DNA of 26,697 nt from a virus. The DNA lies in IMG/VR virus record IMGVR_UViG_3300030060_004626, positions 1 to 26,697 of that record; one strand, 5' to 3'. Of this stretch, positions 9,005 to 16,574 are shown piece by piece. Each line of letters begins with the position of its first letter. Positions within the stretch are counted from its first letter, which is position 1. A program made the position numbers and the translations under genes. Below the pieces are notes generated by a model. The model was not told the origin of the DNA, did no database searches, and worked only from the letters and a program-made list of their open reading frames with translations.

Positions 9005-9613
9005 ATGGCTTGTAATTTAACAAGAGGACGGCTCGTAGATTGTAAAGATGTAATCGGTGGAATAAAAACAATTTATTTTACAGAATCATATTGTTCAGAT
9101 GTAAGAGCAAAAGCAACTTTTGGAAGTGGAGATACTGCTAATACAATAACAGCAGGAGGTTTTGAAAATTGGGATATAGTTTCAGCAGGAAAAGTGAATG
9201 TGATGAAATATGATTTAAGACCTGATTTATCATCAGTAACTATAAATTTACAATCAGACCCTGCAACAGGAACAACATTTTTTGAACAAACATTAGCTTT
9301 AACACTTCAAAAACAAACAGCAGCAGATTCTAATCAAATGCGATTAATTGCTTATAATAGACCACAAATATTTGTTTTAGATACTAATAACAATATTTAC
9401 TTATTAGGAATGGATAATGGAATGGATATGACAAGTGGAACAGTAGTATCAGGAGCAGCAAAAGGAGATATGCCAGGATATACATTTGGCTTTGTAGGAA
9501 AAGAAAAAGAAGCACAAATTTGGCTACCTGCAGCAGGAGCAGAAGGAGCAACATTATTCCCATTTGATGGATTAAGTGATGAAGATAAAATTAATATAGT
9601 ATTAGGAACATAG
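9005..9613 (+). CDS. Major tail (tube) protein (202 aa)
   Basis: The N-terminus (MACNLTRGRLVDCKDVIGG) followed by IKTIYFTE is a pattern I recognise from structural proteins of Bacteroidota siphophages. The rest is beta-rich, as in tail tube subunits: GFENWDIVSAGKVNVMKYDL, then a FFEQTLALTLQKQ strand, an NIYLLGMDNGMD turn, and an acidic C-terminus DGLSDEDKINIV. The gene stands alone between two strong intrinsic terminators (8947-8981 and 9638-9667), as expected for a stoichiometrically abundant virion protein. The role as tube protein is inferred from size, fold pattern and context. A head decoration protein is a less likely alternative. Confidence 0.75.
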   Translation: MACNLTRGRLVDCKDVIGGIKTIYFTESYCSDVRAKATFGSGDTANTITAGGFENWDIVSAGKVNVMKYDLRPDLSSVTINLQSDPATGTTFFEQTLALTLQKQTAADSNQMRLIAYNRPQIFVLDTNNNIYLLGMDNGMDMTSGTVVSGAAKGDMPGYTFGFVGKEKEAQIWLPAAGAEGATLFPFDGLSDEDKINIVLGT

Positions 9614-9637
9614 TAATATTTTAGTAGTTTTTTGTAG

Positions 9638-9667
9638 AAAAAGAGGGCTTTTGTCCTCTTTTTTTTT
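9638..9667 (+). terminator. Intrinsic terminator after the major tail protein gene
   Basis: An 11-bp stem (AAAAAGAGGGC paired with GTCCTCTTTTT, one G-T wobble) with a TTTT loop at 9649-9652 and a downstream T run. It ends eight bases before the next promoter-like motif, marking a transcription-unit boundary. Confidence 0.85.
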
Positions 9668-9674
9668 ACTTTTA

Positions 9675-9705
9675 ATAAACAAAAAGTAGTTTTTTATATT
9701 TATAA
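9675..9705 (+). promoter_or_regulatory. Composite late-promoter-like motif upstream of the portal operon
   Basis: ATAAAC at 9675-9680, 12 bases, then TTTATATTTATAA at 9693-9705, with the ATG at 9717 lying 24 bases from the right half. It lies directly behind a terminator, which supports the promoter reading. Confidence 0.65.
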
Positions 9706-9716
9706 GAAACATAGTT

Positions 9717-9908
9717 ATGACTTGGAAAGTAAAAGAAATATATAAAGAAGAACAACCAACAAATTTTAATCTACCTTTAAGTAAACTATCACAAAAACAA
9801 ATAAAAGGGCTATTAGAGCAGCACAGGGAACTTTATTTTGAAAAAGCAGGTTCAGGTATCAAAAAAGATAAAAAGTCCTTTAAACCAAAGAAAATAGAGG
9901 ATTTATAG
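9717..9908 (+). CDS. Small basic protein of unknown function (63 aa)
   Basis: I do not recognise a family. The protein is charged, with an LSQKQIKGLLEQHRELYFEK helix in the middle and a Lys-rich C-terminus (KKDKKSFKPKK). It has no membrane segment or signal peptide. It is the first gene of the portal transcription unit, behind the promoter-like motif at 9675, and ends one base before the next start. A minor head or connector component is possible from position alone. Confidence 0.65.
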   Translation: MTWKVKEIYKEEQPTNFNLPLSKLSQKQIKGLLEQHRELYFEKAGSGIKKDKKSFKPKKIEDL

Positions 9909-9909
9909 A

Positions 9910-10320
9910 ATGATACAGTTAACAAGAGGTCAAGCAAATGATATTTATTTGAATTTAGCAGATGTGCGAACAAATTCAACAGGATATTTTTATTTGTTTG
10001 GTTTAACTAATGAAATGACACAATCAACTACATATGTAATAGCTGTAAAAGTATCTACTAATGATAGATATGATAAATTAAGAATTACAGAAAACAATAC
10101 TGAAGATAAACCTAATGGAACTGTAAAATTATTTCCTGAAGGTTTTTTTAAATATATAGTATATGAACAAACATCTTCAAGTAATTTAGACCCAACAGAT
10201 TCATCAGTAGTTGGAGAATTAGATAGAGGTGTTGCATATGTTTCTTCTAATCCATTTATGAAAGAATCAACATTTACAGAATATACTACTACTGATACAA
10301 ATACAATTTACGTAAAATGA
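9910..10320 (+). CDS. Putative virion structural protein (136 aa)
   Basis: The protein is beta-rich and Thr/Ser/Asn-rich, with a YFYLFGLTNEMT strand pair near residue 30 and a KPNGTVKLFPEGFFKYIVYEQ segment near residue 80. The second segment resembles immunoglobulin-like or tail-associated beta domains. There are no membrane or catalytic motifs. The stop overlaps the portal start (ATGA at 10317-10320), which indicates translational coupling. Its place between a small basic protein and the portal suggests a head-neck or decoration role; the family is not recognised. Confidence 0.7.
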   Translation: MIQLTRGQANDIYLNLADVRTNSTGYFYLFGLTNEMTQSTTYVIAVKVSTNDRYDKLRITENNTEDKPNGTVKLFPEGFFKYIVYEQTSSSNLDPTDSSVVGELDRGVAYVSSNPFMKESTFTEYTTTDTNTIYVK

Positions 10321-12551
10321 AAATGAAAGATAAAAATAAAGTCAATTTTCATACTATAGATATAGCACCCTGTAATCAACCATCTATAACAGAACAAACA
10401 AATCAAGATTGGATAAGCTATGGAAACAATAACGACTATCCTGAATACTTAATTGACTTATATCAAAAAAGTTCAATTAATTCTGCGCTTATAAAAGGTA
10501 TATCAGCACAAATATATGGTGAAGGAATAGATGCTACTGATAGAAAAGAAAAACCTGAACAATGGCTAGCATATCAAATATTGATGGAAAAAAGTCAAAA
10601 AGATTTTTTAAAAAATGCTTGTTTTGATTTAAAACTTCACGGCTACTGCTTTTTAAATATTATATGGAATAGAAGTAGAACAAAAATAGCAGAAATAAAA
10701 CACATACCTGCACAAACAATTAGAACAGGGAAAGCAGATATGAGTGGTGAAATAAAAGAATATTATTATTCAGCAGATTGGAGTAATTATAGAAAACAAC
10801 AATATACACCACAAGGAATAAAAGCATATAATAAAAATGATAGAACTGAAGCATCTCAACTATTAATGGTTAAAGATTATTCACCTAGAATTTTCTATTA
10901 TTCATCACCTGACTATGTAGGTTCTACTACTTGGATTCAAATGGATGTACAAATTGCTGATTTTCATTTAAATAACATTTCAAATGGTTTATTTCCATCA
11001 ATGTCAATAGCATTTAATAATGGTATTCCAACTGATGAAGCTAGACAAGAAATAGAAAGAAAATTACAAGCTAAATTTAGTGGTAATCAAAATGCAGGTA
11101 GATTGATGATTACATTTAATGATGGAGCTGAAAATGCGCCTGTTATATCACCAATTAATTCAAATGGTGCAGATGGTTTATATCAATATTTATCTACTGA
11201 ATGTAAACACAAAATATTATCAGGGCATAGAATTACATCACCTTTATTATTAGGAATTAGAGATGCAGGTGGTGGATTTGGAAATAATGCTGATGAATTA
11301 AGAGATAGTTATGATTTATTACAAGGTATAGTTATTTCACCTTTTCAAGAAACTATACTAAATTCTTTTAAAGATTTATTAAGTTGTAATGATATTAATT
11401 TAGATATTTATTTTAAAACATTAAAACCTGCTTCATTTTTAGATGAAGAAATAATAGAAGTACAATCTAAAGAAGATGCAGAAAAAGAAGGTGTAAGTTT
11501 TGCTTCACAAATGGATGTAGATAGAAAACCTACAAAGGGAATGATTGATGAAGCTGAAAAAGGATTAGAATGGAGAAAAGAATATGGTAGAGGGGGAACA
11601 CAAGTAGCTACAGCAAGAGCAAGAGATATTGTTCAAAAAAAAAATTTAAGTCCTGAAACAATAAGAAGAATGAAATCATTTTTTGCTAGACACGAAGTAG
11701 ACAAAAAAGGCAAAGGATTTTATCCTGGTGGAGATGGTTTTCCATCAGCAGGTAGAATTGCTTGGGCATTATGGGGTGGTGATGCAGGACAAAGTTGGAG
11801 TGAAAAAAAAGTAAAAGAACTAGATAGAATTAGAGATGAAAATCTATCTATTCCTAAATTAGATGATGAAACAGGAGAAAAGTTATTAACACAATTATCT
11901 CAATTTCAAGAAGTTATAGATAATGATGAATGGTTTGAACTTGGTGAAATGGAAATGGATGGTCAAGAACACGAAGAACATTTTGAAAAATATGTAAATA
12001 GTAAAGATAATTCATATCATAAATTTTTTAATATACCACAAGAATCTCCAAATAGAAAGTCACAATCTGATGTAGGATTATTAAGAGTTTTATATAGATA
12101 TTCACAAAACATTTCATCTAATACTAGACCATTTTGCAGAGGTATGGTTTCAGCTAGTAAACAGGGTGCTTTATATACTGTTGATAATTTACAAAGAATG
12201 AGTCAACAATCATTAAATCCTGATTTTGCACATACAGGTAGTACTTATGATATTTGGCAATGGAAGGGTGGTGTATTTTGCCATCATCGTTGGATCCGTG
12301 TATTCTATTTAAGAAAAAGAGTTCCAAAGGGTCAAGAATTTTTAATAGAAGGAAAATTATATAAAGGTGGACAATATTTACCACCTACAACATTAGACAA
12401 TTTTAGAAAAACATATCAGGCAGAAATTAATAAACTAGGATTTAATTGGAAGGCAGTAAGAGGTAAAGAACCACAATATACTACAGCAGCACCGATTAAC
12501 ACTCCATTAAGGGGAGCATATCCTGGGGGAAGATTTGCACCTGGTAAATAA
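10317..12551 (+). CDS. Portal protein fused to an ARHEVD-type domain and a MuF-like C-terminal domain (744 aa)
   Basis: Residues 1 to about 385 look like a portal: WISYGNNNDYPEYLIDLYQ near 32-50, then SALIKGISAQIYGEG, and a helical TSPLLLGIRD...DELRDSYDLLQG region before the end. A portal forms the dodecameric DNA gate at one capsid vertex. Residues about 402-495 form a separate domain (KGLEWRKEYGRGG, SFFARHEVDKKGKGF, SAGRIAWALWGGD) that is widespread in phage head proteins. Residues about 590-660 resemble the C-terminal part of Mu gpF-like head morphogenesis proteins: RYSQNISSNTRPFCRGMVSA, a YTVDNLQRMS segment, then GGVFCHHRWIRV, which corresponds to the usual HPNCRC-like end. At 744 residues it is much longer than a plain portal (about 400-500). 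The domain assignments are by eye. Confidence 0.8.
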   Translation: MKMKDKNKVNFHTIDIAPCNQPSITEQTNQDWISYGNNNDYPEYLIDLYQKSSINSALIKGISAQIYGEGIDATDRKEKPEQWLAYQILMEKSQKDFLKNACFDLKLHGYCFLNIIWNRSRTKIAEIKHIPAQTIRTGKADMSGEIKEYYYSADWSNYRKQQYTPQGIKAYNKNDRTEASQLLMVKDYSPRIFYYSSPDYVGSTTWIQMDVQIADFHLNNISNGLFPSMSIAFNNGIPTDEARQEIERKLQAKFSGNQNAGRLMITFNDGAENAPVISPINSNGADGLYQYLSTECKHKILSGHRITSPLLLGIRDAGGGFGNNADELRDSYDLLQGIVISPFQETILNSFKDLLSCNDINLDIYFKTLKPASFLDEEIIEVQSKEDAEKEGVSFASQMDVDRKPTKGMIDEAEKGLEWRKEYGRGGTQVATARARDIVQKKNLSPETIRRMKSFFARHEVDKKGKGFYPGGDGFPSAGRIAWALWGGDAGQSWSEKKVKELDRIRDENLSIPKLDDETGEKLLTQLSQFQEVIDNDEWFELGEMEMDGQEHEEHFEKYVNSKDNSYHKFFNIPQESPNRKSQSDVGLLRVLYRYSQNISSNTRPFCRGMVSASKQGALYTVDNLQRMSQQSLNPDFAHTGSTYDIWQWKGGVFCHHRWIRVFYLRKRVPKGQEFLIEGKLYKGGQYLPPTTLDNFRKTYQAEINKLGFNWKAVRGKEPQYTTAAPINTPLRGAYPGGRFAPGK

Positions 12552-12562
12552 AAAAAGAAACT

Positions 12563-13129
12563 ATGGCTACATTATTTATATCAGCAACAAAATTAAAAAA
12601 AGATACAGCATTATCAGGTAGTGTGGATGATAATATGATTCATCCATATATACTAAATTCACAAACAAAAGAAATATTTCCATATTTAGGAACTGATTTA
12701 TATAATAAACTGATTTCTGATATAGCAGGTACACCTTCAGGAGTATATAAAACATTATTAGATGATTATATACAAAATGCTTTAGTACAATTTGCTTTTG
12801 CTGATTTATTACCATTTTTACGTTTACGATTTGTAAATAATTCAGTTGTAATAATGGATACTGAAAATGGTGCTTCAGCTACTTATGAAGATTTACAACC
12901 TATAATAGAAAGGGCAACTAATCTTGGACAATTTTATCGTGAAAGAATGATAGAGTATTTAGACCATAATTCATCATCATTTCCTGAATATACTTCTAAT
13001 AGTGGTGCTGATTTAAGTCCGACACATAGAAATTATTATGTAGGTATGAATTTAGATGTAAATGCAGGATTGTGTACTAATCAAGAAAAAGCATTTAGAA
13101 GTGCAATAGGTAATAAAGATTGTTGTTAA
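12563..13129 (+). CDS. Head-tail connector protein, DUF6712-like (188 aa)
   Basis: The protein is mainly helical, with the pattern of gp6-like connector (head completion) proteins: DDNMIHPYILNSQTKEIFPYLG, YKTLLDDYIQNALVQFAFADLLPFL, and a C-terminal aromatic segment HRNYYVGMNL. Such proteins dock below the portal ring, and the gene follows the portal by 11 bases. The call is based on resemblance to DUF6712-type proteins of Bacteroidota phages and on position. The protein ends with a double cysteine. Its stop overlaps the next small frame as TAATG. Confidence 0.72.
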   Translation: MATLFISATKLKKDTALSGSVDDNMIHPYILNSQTKEIFPYLGTDLYNKLISDIAGTPSGVYKTLLDDYIQNALVQFAFADLLPFLRLRFVNNSVVIMDTENGASATYEDLQPIIERATNLGQFYRERMIEYLDHNSSSFPEYTSNSGADLSPTHRNYYVGMNLDVNAGLCTNQEKAFRSAIGNKDCC

Positions 13130-13212
13130 TGAAAAAGAAAGAATATAAACCTACTAAAAGAAACAAAGAATTGTTAAAAAAATATATAACTAAAAAAACC
13201 AACAATGGCTAA
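13129..13212 (+). CDS. Possible tiny basic peptide (27 aa)
   Basis: The frame starts by TAATG overlap with the connector stop and ends eight bases inside the next gene. The peptide is very basic (about a dozen Lys or Arg in 27 residues) with no other features. The TAATG overlap is used repeatedly as a coupling signal in this genome (17878/18036, 25907, 23364), which favours translation. Without it, 75 bases would separate the connector and fibre genes. The function is unknown and the call is weak. Confidence 0.4.
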   Translation: MKKKEYKPTKRNKELLKKYITKKTNNG

Positions 13213-13780
13213 CGAAAAGCTCACGGACAAAGCGGCATTTCCAGGTGGTGGAACTCAAGCTAAAGAAGATTTATATCATTGTGTAGTAATAGATGATACA
13301 ACAGGTTCAGCAGCAGGAACAAGCACAAAACAAACCTATCAACAACTACAAAATGGTATTAATTTATTAACAGAAGCAACATCTATTGACCCTGATGCAG
13401 ATTTTTTACTTGGATACGACACATCAGCTTCAACAGCAGGTAAAATAAAACCACAATTTGCAAATCCTTGGACTATAGGTGGAAATCAAACTGCTGATTA
13501 TACTTTAGTAATAGGAGATTCACACGGAATGGTTAGAGTTAATTCCTCAAGTGCTAGGACTGTAACAATTCCTCCAAGTAGTTCTGTAGATTTTCCTGTG
13601 GGAACTGAAATACTTGTTTATAGAAATGGCTCAGGGAGTGTGACGTTAGTCGCAGGTAGTGGTGTTACAATTATTAAAAAAAGTGCTTTAACTATTTCTG
13701 CAAGATATGGTGTTGCAAGAATTATTAAAGTTCTTTCATCAGGTTCAGGTGCTTGGATAGCTTATGGAGATTTAGATTAA
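13205..13780 (+). CDS. Tail-fibre / appendage-like protein (191 aa)
   Basis: The C-terminal half (about residues 90-185) carries a beta-module common in phage fibres and appendages: a YTLVIGDSHGMVRVNSSSAR strand pair, a TVTIPPSSSVDFPVGTEILV hairpin and SGSVTLVAGSGVTI, followed by a closing WIAYGDLD. The N-terminal half is Thr/Ala/Gly-rich with a DADFLLGYDTSAS segment, typical of a shaft or anchoring region. It is the last virion gene before the lysis-like block. A host-binding or capsid-surface role is inferred; which structure it attaches to cannot be told from the sequence. Confidence 0.7.
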   Translation: MANEKLTDKAAFPGGGTQAKEDLYHCVVIDDTTGSAAGTSTKQTYQQLQNGINLLTEATSIDPDADFLLGYDTSASTAGKIKPQFANPWTIGGNQTADYTLVIGDSHGMVRVNSSSARTVTIPPSSSVDFPVGTEILVYRNGSGSVTLVAGSGVTIIKKSALTISARYGVARIIKVLSSGSGAWIAYGDLD

Positions 13781-13788
13781 TTAATAAA

Positions 13789-13959
13789 ATGAATGAAATG
13801 CAAGAAAGGATGTGTAGTTTTATGGGAGGAGGAATCCTTAATATATTAGTAATTCCAACAAGTCAAATTATAGAGGTATTTATTCTAGGTTTTGTTGGAG
13901 GTTTAGCAGGTATATTTGCAAGGGAATTATTCTTTTTCATAAAATCTAAAATATGGTAG
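13789..13959 (+). CDS. Small membrane protein, possible holin-like (56 aa)
   Basis: The start at 13789 follows a typical TAATTAATAAAATG leader. A longer in-frame start at 13753 would overlap the fibre gene by 28 bases and is less likely. The protein has one or two hydrophobic segments (ILNILVIPTSQIIEVFILGF then VGGLAGIFA) and a basic tail (FFFIKSKIW). It lies just before the M15 peptidase, so a role in lysis as holin or spanin-like partner is possible. The family is not recognised with certainty. Confidence 0.55.
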   Translation: MNEMQERMCSFMGGGILNILVIPTSQIIEVFILGFVGGLAGIFARELFFFIKSKIW

Positions 13960-14027
13960 ATTGGGAAATTAACATAACATCTAATGGAGATTTTGAAGTG
14001 GTTTACATATATTATGAATATGAGTAA
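13953..14027 (+). CDS. Possible 24-aa leader peptide before the endolysin
   Basis: A short frame beginning inside the stop region of the preceding gene and ending in TAA at 14025-14027, overlapping the endolysin start at 14020. The peptide (MVDWEINITSNG...) has no recognisable feature. It may only couple translation of the two neighbours. Weak call. Confidence 0.25.
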   Translation: MVDWEINITSNGDFEVVYIYYEYE

Positions 14028-14397
14028 ATTTAGATATTTTAGTTATTCGGAATTTGATAGTCCTGATTTAAAAGGGAGTGGAAAAAAAATGAGTGATAAA
14101 TTTATATTAATGTTAGATGAGGCACGTATTTTTGCAGGTATACCATTTTTTATTTCTTCAGGATTTCGCACAAAAGAGTACAATCAAGATTTAATAAATA
14201 GGGGTTTTAAGGCATCAAAAAATTCTTCACATCTAAAAGGATTAGCAGCTGATATAAAGTGTGTTAAAAGTGATAATAGGTGGCTTATAATAGATGCCTT
14301 GTTGTATGCAGGAATTAATAGAATAGGCATTAGTAAATCCTTCATACATTGTGACGTAGATTCAAGCAAACAAGATAACATTATTTTTTTATATTAA
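14020..14397 (+). CDS. M15-family peptidoglycan peptidase (endolysin), 125 aa
   Basis: The protein has the full zinc-peptidase signature of the M15 family: SSGFRTKEYN near residue 47, SSHLKGLAADIK with H71 and D78, and FIHCDVD with H110 and D112. These enzymes cleave peptide cross-links in peptidoglycan (carboxypeptidase or L,D/D,D-endopeptidase activity) and act as endolysins at the end of infection. There is no signal peptide, so release needs a holin or similar partner, and small membrane proteins are encoded on both sides. I chose the ATG at 14020 (MSKFRYFSYSEFDS) because the family domain starts there. ATGs at 14014 and 13984 are in frame. Confidence 0.88.
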   Translation: MSKFRYFSYSEFDSPDLKGSGKKMSDKFILMLDEARIFAGIPFFISSGFRTKEYNQDLINRGFKASKNSSHLKGLAADIKCVKSDNRWLIIDALLYAGINRIGISKSFIHCDVDSSKQDNIIFLY

Positions 14398-14411
14398 CTT
14401 AAATTAAACAA

Positions 14412-14570
14412 ATGGAATTTTTATCTCAAAATTGGTTAGAATTATTAATAGCATTACTTGCATTTTTAAAAGTAATTGTAAACTTAACACCTACAGAAAA
14501 AGATAATAAAGTATTTGGATGGTTAGATAGCTTAATAAATGCTATTGTTCCTGATTCAAAAAAGAAATGA
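14412..14570 (+). CDS. Small membrane protein (52 aa)
   Basis: The frame MEFLSQNWLELLIALLAFLK-VIVNLTPTEKDNK continues to a Lys-rich end. It has one transmembrane helix near residues 8-26 and a short cytoplasmic-like amphipathic tail. I have seen similar TPTEKDNKVF-containing small proteins in the lysis region of Bacteroidota phages, which would make it a holin-like or lysis accessory protein, but the function is unproven. Its stop overlaps the next start (ATGA at 14567-14570). Confidence 0.65.
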   Translation: MEFLSQNWLELLIALLAFLKVIVNLTPTEKDNKVFGWLDSLINAIVPDSKKK

Positions 14571-14785
14571 ATCAAACAATTTTAGAAATATTATCTAAAT
14601 TTGATTTAACTGAAATATTTAAAACTAAAGGTAAGGCAAAAAGGTGGAGTGCTAAACGTAGCATTGGGGGTGCCATAGTGACTATGGCAGTTACAAATAT
14701 TCAGCAAGAAGGATTAAATACGTTGAATCTAATTCTTTGTGGAATAGGCATTCTACCTTTATGTTTATCTTTTTTTGAAAAATGA
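14567..14785 (+). CDS. Small two-helix membrane protein, holin candidate (72 aa)
   Basis: The N-terminal amphipathic part is followed by a basic patch (KTKGKAKRWSAKRS) and two hydrophobic segments at about 33-45 and 52-69 (TLNLILCGIGILPLCLSFF). Size, topology and place, two genes after the peptidase, fit a class II-like holin, which forms membrane lesions to release the endolysin. It overlaps both neighbours by four bases (ATGA), so the block 14412-15534 is translationally coupled. No specific family is recognised. Confidence 0.6.
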   Translation: MNQTILEILSKFDLTEIFKTKGKAKRWSAKRSIGGAIVTMAVTNIQQEGLNTLNLILCGIGILPLCLSFFEK

Positions 14786-15534
14786 AAATACAATATAGAC
14801 CAAGAATAAACGAACACATTTATCAGTTCTTGAATTATCACAAACATTCTAATGTAATAGGAGTTATTAGTGATACACATTTTCCATTTCAACATAAAGA
14901 TTATTTAAATTTTTTATATGAAACTTTTAATCAGTTTCAGGTAAATGATATAGTTCACATTGGTGATATGGTAGATGGTCACGCTTGGAGTTATCACGAA
15001 AGCAGTAATGAAGGTCTGTCTGCAAGTCAAGAAGCAGAAAAAGCACAAATAGAATGTGATAAGCTATTTAAAACATTTCCTAAAGGGCATCATATAATGG
15101 GTAATCACGATGCTTTAATTAGTAGAAAAGCACAAACACACGGACTACCTAAACAATTTATTAAAACATTTGAAGAAGTATGGAATTTTCCAAAAGAATG
15201 GACAAGTCAATATAATCTTGAAATAGATAATGTAATGTATATACACGGAACAGGAAAAGGTGGATTGTATTCTTCAGTAGGTTTAATGACTGATTATAGA
15301 CAAAGTGTAGTATCAGGTCACACACACTCAAATGGTGGTATAAATTATAGGGCTAGTTATAAAGATTTAACATTTGGTTTAAATGTAGGATGTTTAATAG
15401 ATGTAAATGCTTATGCTATGGAATATGGTAAAAACTTTAGCAAAAAACCAACATTAGGATGTGGTATTGTTATAGATGGTAAAATAGGACAATTTATACC
15501 TATGAATTTAGGTAATAAAATATCATATAAATAA
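14782..15534 (+). CDS. Calcineurin-like metallophosphoesterase (250 aa)
   Basis: All metal-binding motifs of the metallophosphoesterase superfamily are present: ISDTH (D31, H33), HIGDMVD (D62), GNHD (N108, H109, D110), YIHG (H155) and GHTH (179-182). The enzyme would hydrolyse phosphomonoesters or phosphodiesters with two divalent metals. The substrate is not readable from the sequence; nucleic-acid ends, cyclic nucleotides or nucleotides are all possible. The gene is coupled to the holin-like gene by ATGA and ends exactly where the convergent minus-strand gene ends, with no spacer (TAA followed by TTA). Confidence 0.9.
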   Translation: MKIQYRPRINEHIYQFLNYHKHSNVIGVISDTHFPFQHKDYLNFLYETFNQFQVNDIVHIGDMVDGHAWSYHESSNEGLSASQEAEKAQIECDKLFKTFPKGHHIMGNHDALISRKAQTHGLPKQFIKTFEEVWNFPKEWTSQYNLEIDNVMYIHGTGKGGLYSSVGLMTDYRQSVVSGHTHSNGGINYRASYKDLTFGLNVGCLIDVNAYAMEYGKNFSKKPTLGCGIVIDGKIGQFIPMNLGNKISYK

Positions 15535-15831
15535 TTATCTTTCCATTTCTTTGTCAGCGTGTTCAGTTGCATCAATATATGATTGAGGATAATTTACTTC
15601 TATATATTCAGAAAAATATAAATACCAATCTAATTTATCAAATATAACTAATAAATCTTGAATATCTTTTTTTGTTCTTTTATTCTTTTCTTTTATAATT
15701 TTAATTCTTAAATATTCATCTATTGTATCCATTAAATCCATAGGGCATAATTTACATTGAGCTAAATCATTTAATTCATCTAATAATTTTGCTTCCATAT
15801 CTATTTCTTTCATAAGTTTTATTTTTTCCAT
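15535..15831 (-). CDS. Unknown helical protein (98 aa)
   Basis: The protein is helical and charged, beginning MEKIKLMKEIDMEAKLLDEL, with a CKLCP motif (two cysteines) near residue 27 and a Tyr-rich C-terminal part (WYLYFSEYIEVNYPQSYIDA). It is the last gene of the minus-strand operon. I chose the ATG at 15831; the longer frame to 15867 lies inside the upstream gene and would make a 49-base overlap. The chosen start overlaps the previous stop by 13 bases, which suggests coupling. No family is recognised. Its place next to the initiator-like gene hints at replication or regulation. Confidence 0.55.
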   Translation of the reverse strand: MEKIKLMKEIDMEAKLLDELNDLAQCKLCPMDLMDTIDEYLRIKIIKEKNKRTKKDIQDLLVIFDKLDWYLYFSEYIEVNYPQSYIDATEHADKEMER

Positions 15832-16574
15832 ATTGTACCTGCTGTAGGTGAATGAACACAAGTCCATCCAAGATTTCGTAAATGTTTATGGTATCTGCTT
15901 AATTTACTACTATCATTACCTATAGACCATTCTAATTTTTTATCATAATAATCAGGAAATTCAGACGAAGCAGTTTTTTGTTCACTTCTACGTAACCAAT
16001 TTCTAACTGCTGATTTCCAACATTTCATATTAGCTTTACCAACTAACCATCCTTTTGATTCATAATAATCATAAAATATTTCAGATTGACTTATATCACC
16101 TTTTTCTTTAAAATATTCTTTTAATTCATCAATATTAGGTTTCTTAAATCTATTAGATAATACTTTAGTATTATCTTTATTATTAACTTTATTATTATTA
16201 ATAGTTTTAGAATTTTTAAATTCTAGTTTTTGAATATTTGAAAACTTGCTTTTAAATAATGTAAATATATTTTCGTGATTTATTTTATAGTAAGTTTTAG
16301 CTGGGATACCTTTCAGCTTTTTTTCTATTATTCCTTCAGCTACTAAAATATTTATACCTTTTTGTATTTGATAATAAGAAAGAGAAGTGCTGTTATTTAT
16401 ATCATTATTAGTATTGAAGAAATATCCATCTTTTAAACTCTCTCTATTAAAAAAGTATTCCTCCTTACTAATTAAGTCAGCTAAAACAACAGCACTCTCT
16501 AAACCAAATAAATTAATTAAATGCTTATTAACAGTTAAAAAAGAAGTTGAAGCAAGTAATTTTGTTATTCTCAT
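15819..16574 (-). CDS. Replication-initiator / DnaD-like winged-helix protein (251 aa)
   Basis: The N-terminal 100 residues look like a winged helix of the type found in phage replisome organisers: FLTVNKHLINLFGLESAVVL, a GYFFNTNNDINNSTSLSYYQ recognition part, then INILVAEGIIEKKLKGIPA and a TYYKI wing. A low-complexity Asn/Lys linker follows (about 118-140). The C-terminal domain contains FYDYYESKGWLVGKANMKCW-KSAVRNWLRR (about 168-196), a motif seen in DnaD-like and replication proteins of phages. The extreme C-terminus has a Tyr/His-rich stretch. The likely job is origin binding and helicase recruitment. No helicase or primase is encoded here, so host enzymes would be loaded. Confidence 0.72.
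   Translation of the reverse strand: MRITKLLASTSFLTVNKHLINLFGLESAVVLADLISKEEYFFNRESLKDGYFFNTNNDINNSTSLSYYQIQKGINILVAEGIIEKKLKGIPAKTYYKINHENIFTLFKSKFSNIQKLEFKNSKTINNNKVNNKDNTKVLSNRFKKPNIDELKEYFKEKGDISQSEIFYDYYESKGWLVGKANMKCWKSAVRNWLRRSEQKTASSEFPDYYDKKLEWSIGNDSSKLSRYHKHLRNLGWTCVHSPTAGTIWKK

Noticed and set aside
12154-12384. Minus-strand frame opposite the portal C-terminus
   Set aside because: It lies wholly within a well-supported plus-strand domain and has no recognisable protein features; the same applies to 12576-12815, 6210-6779 and 25625-25855.
14388-14395. TTTATATT 24 bases before the ATG at 14412 as a further late motif copy
   Set aside because: It matches only the first eight bases, lacks ATAAAC at the right distance and overlaps the peptidase stop; chance is likely in AT-rich DNA.
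14803-14823. ATAAACGAA followed by ATTTATC inside the phosphoesterase gene
   Set aside because: The left half matches the late motif, but the right half is missing and the site lies within a conserved coding region.
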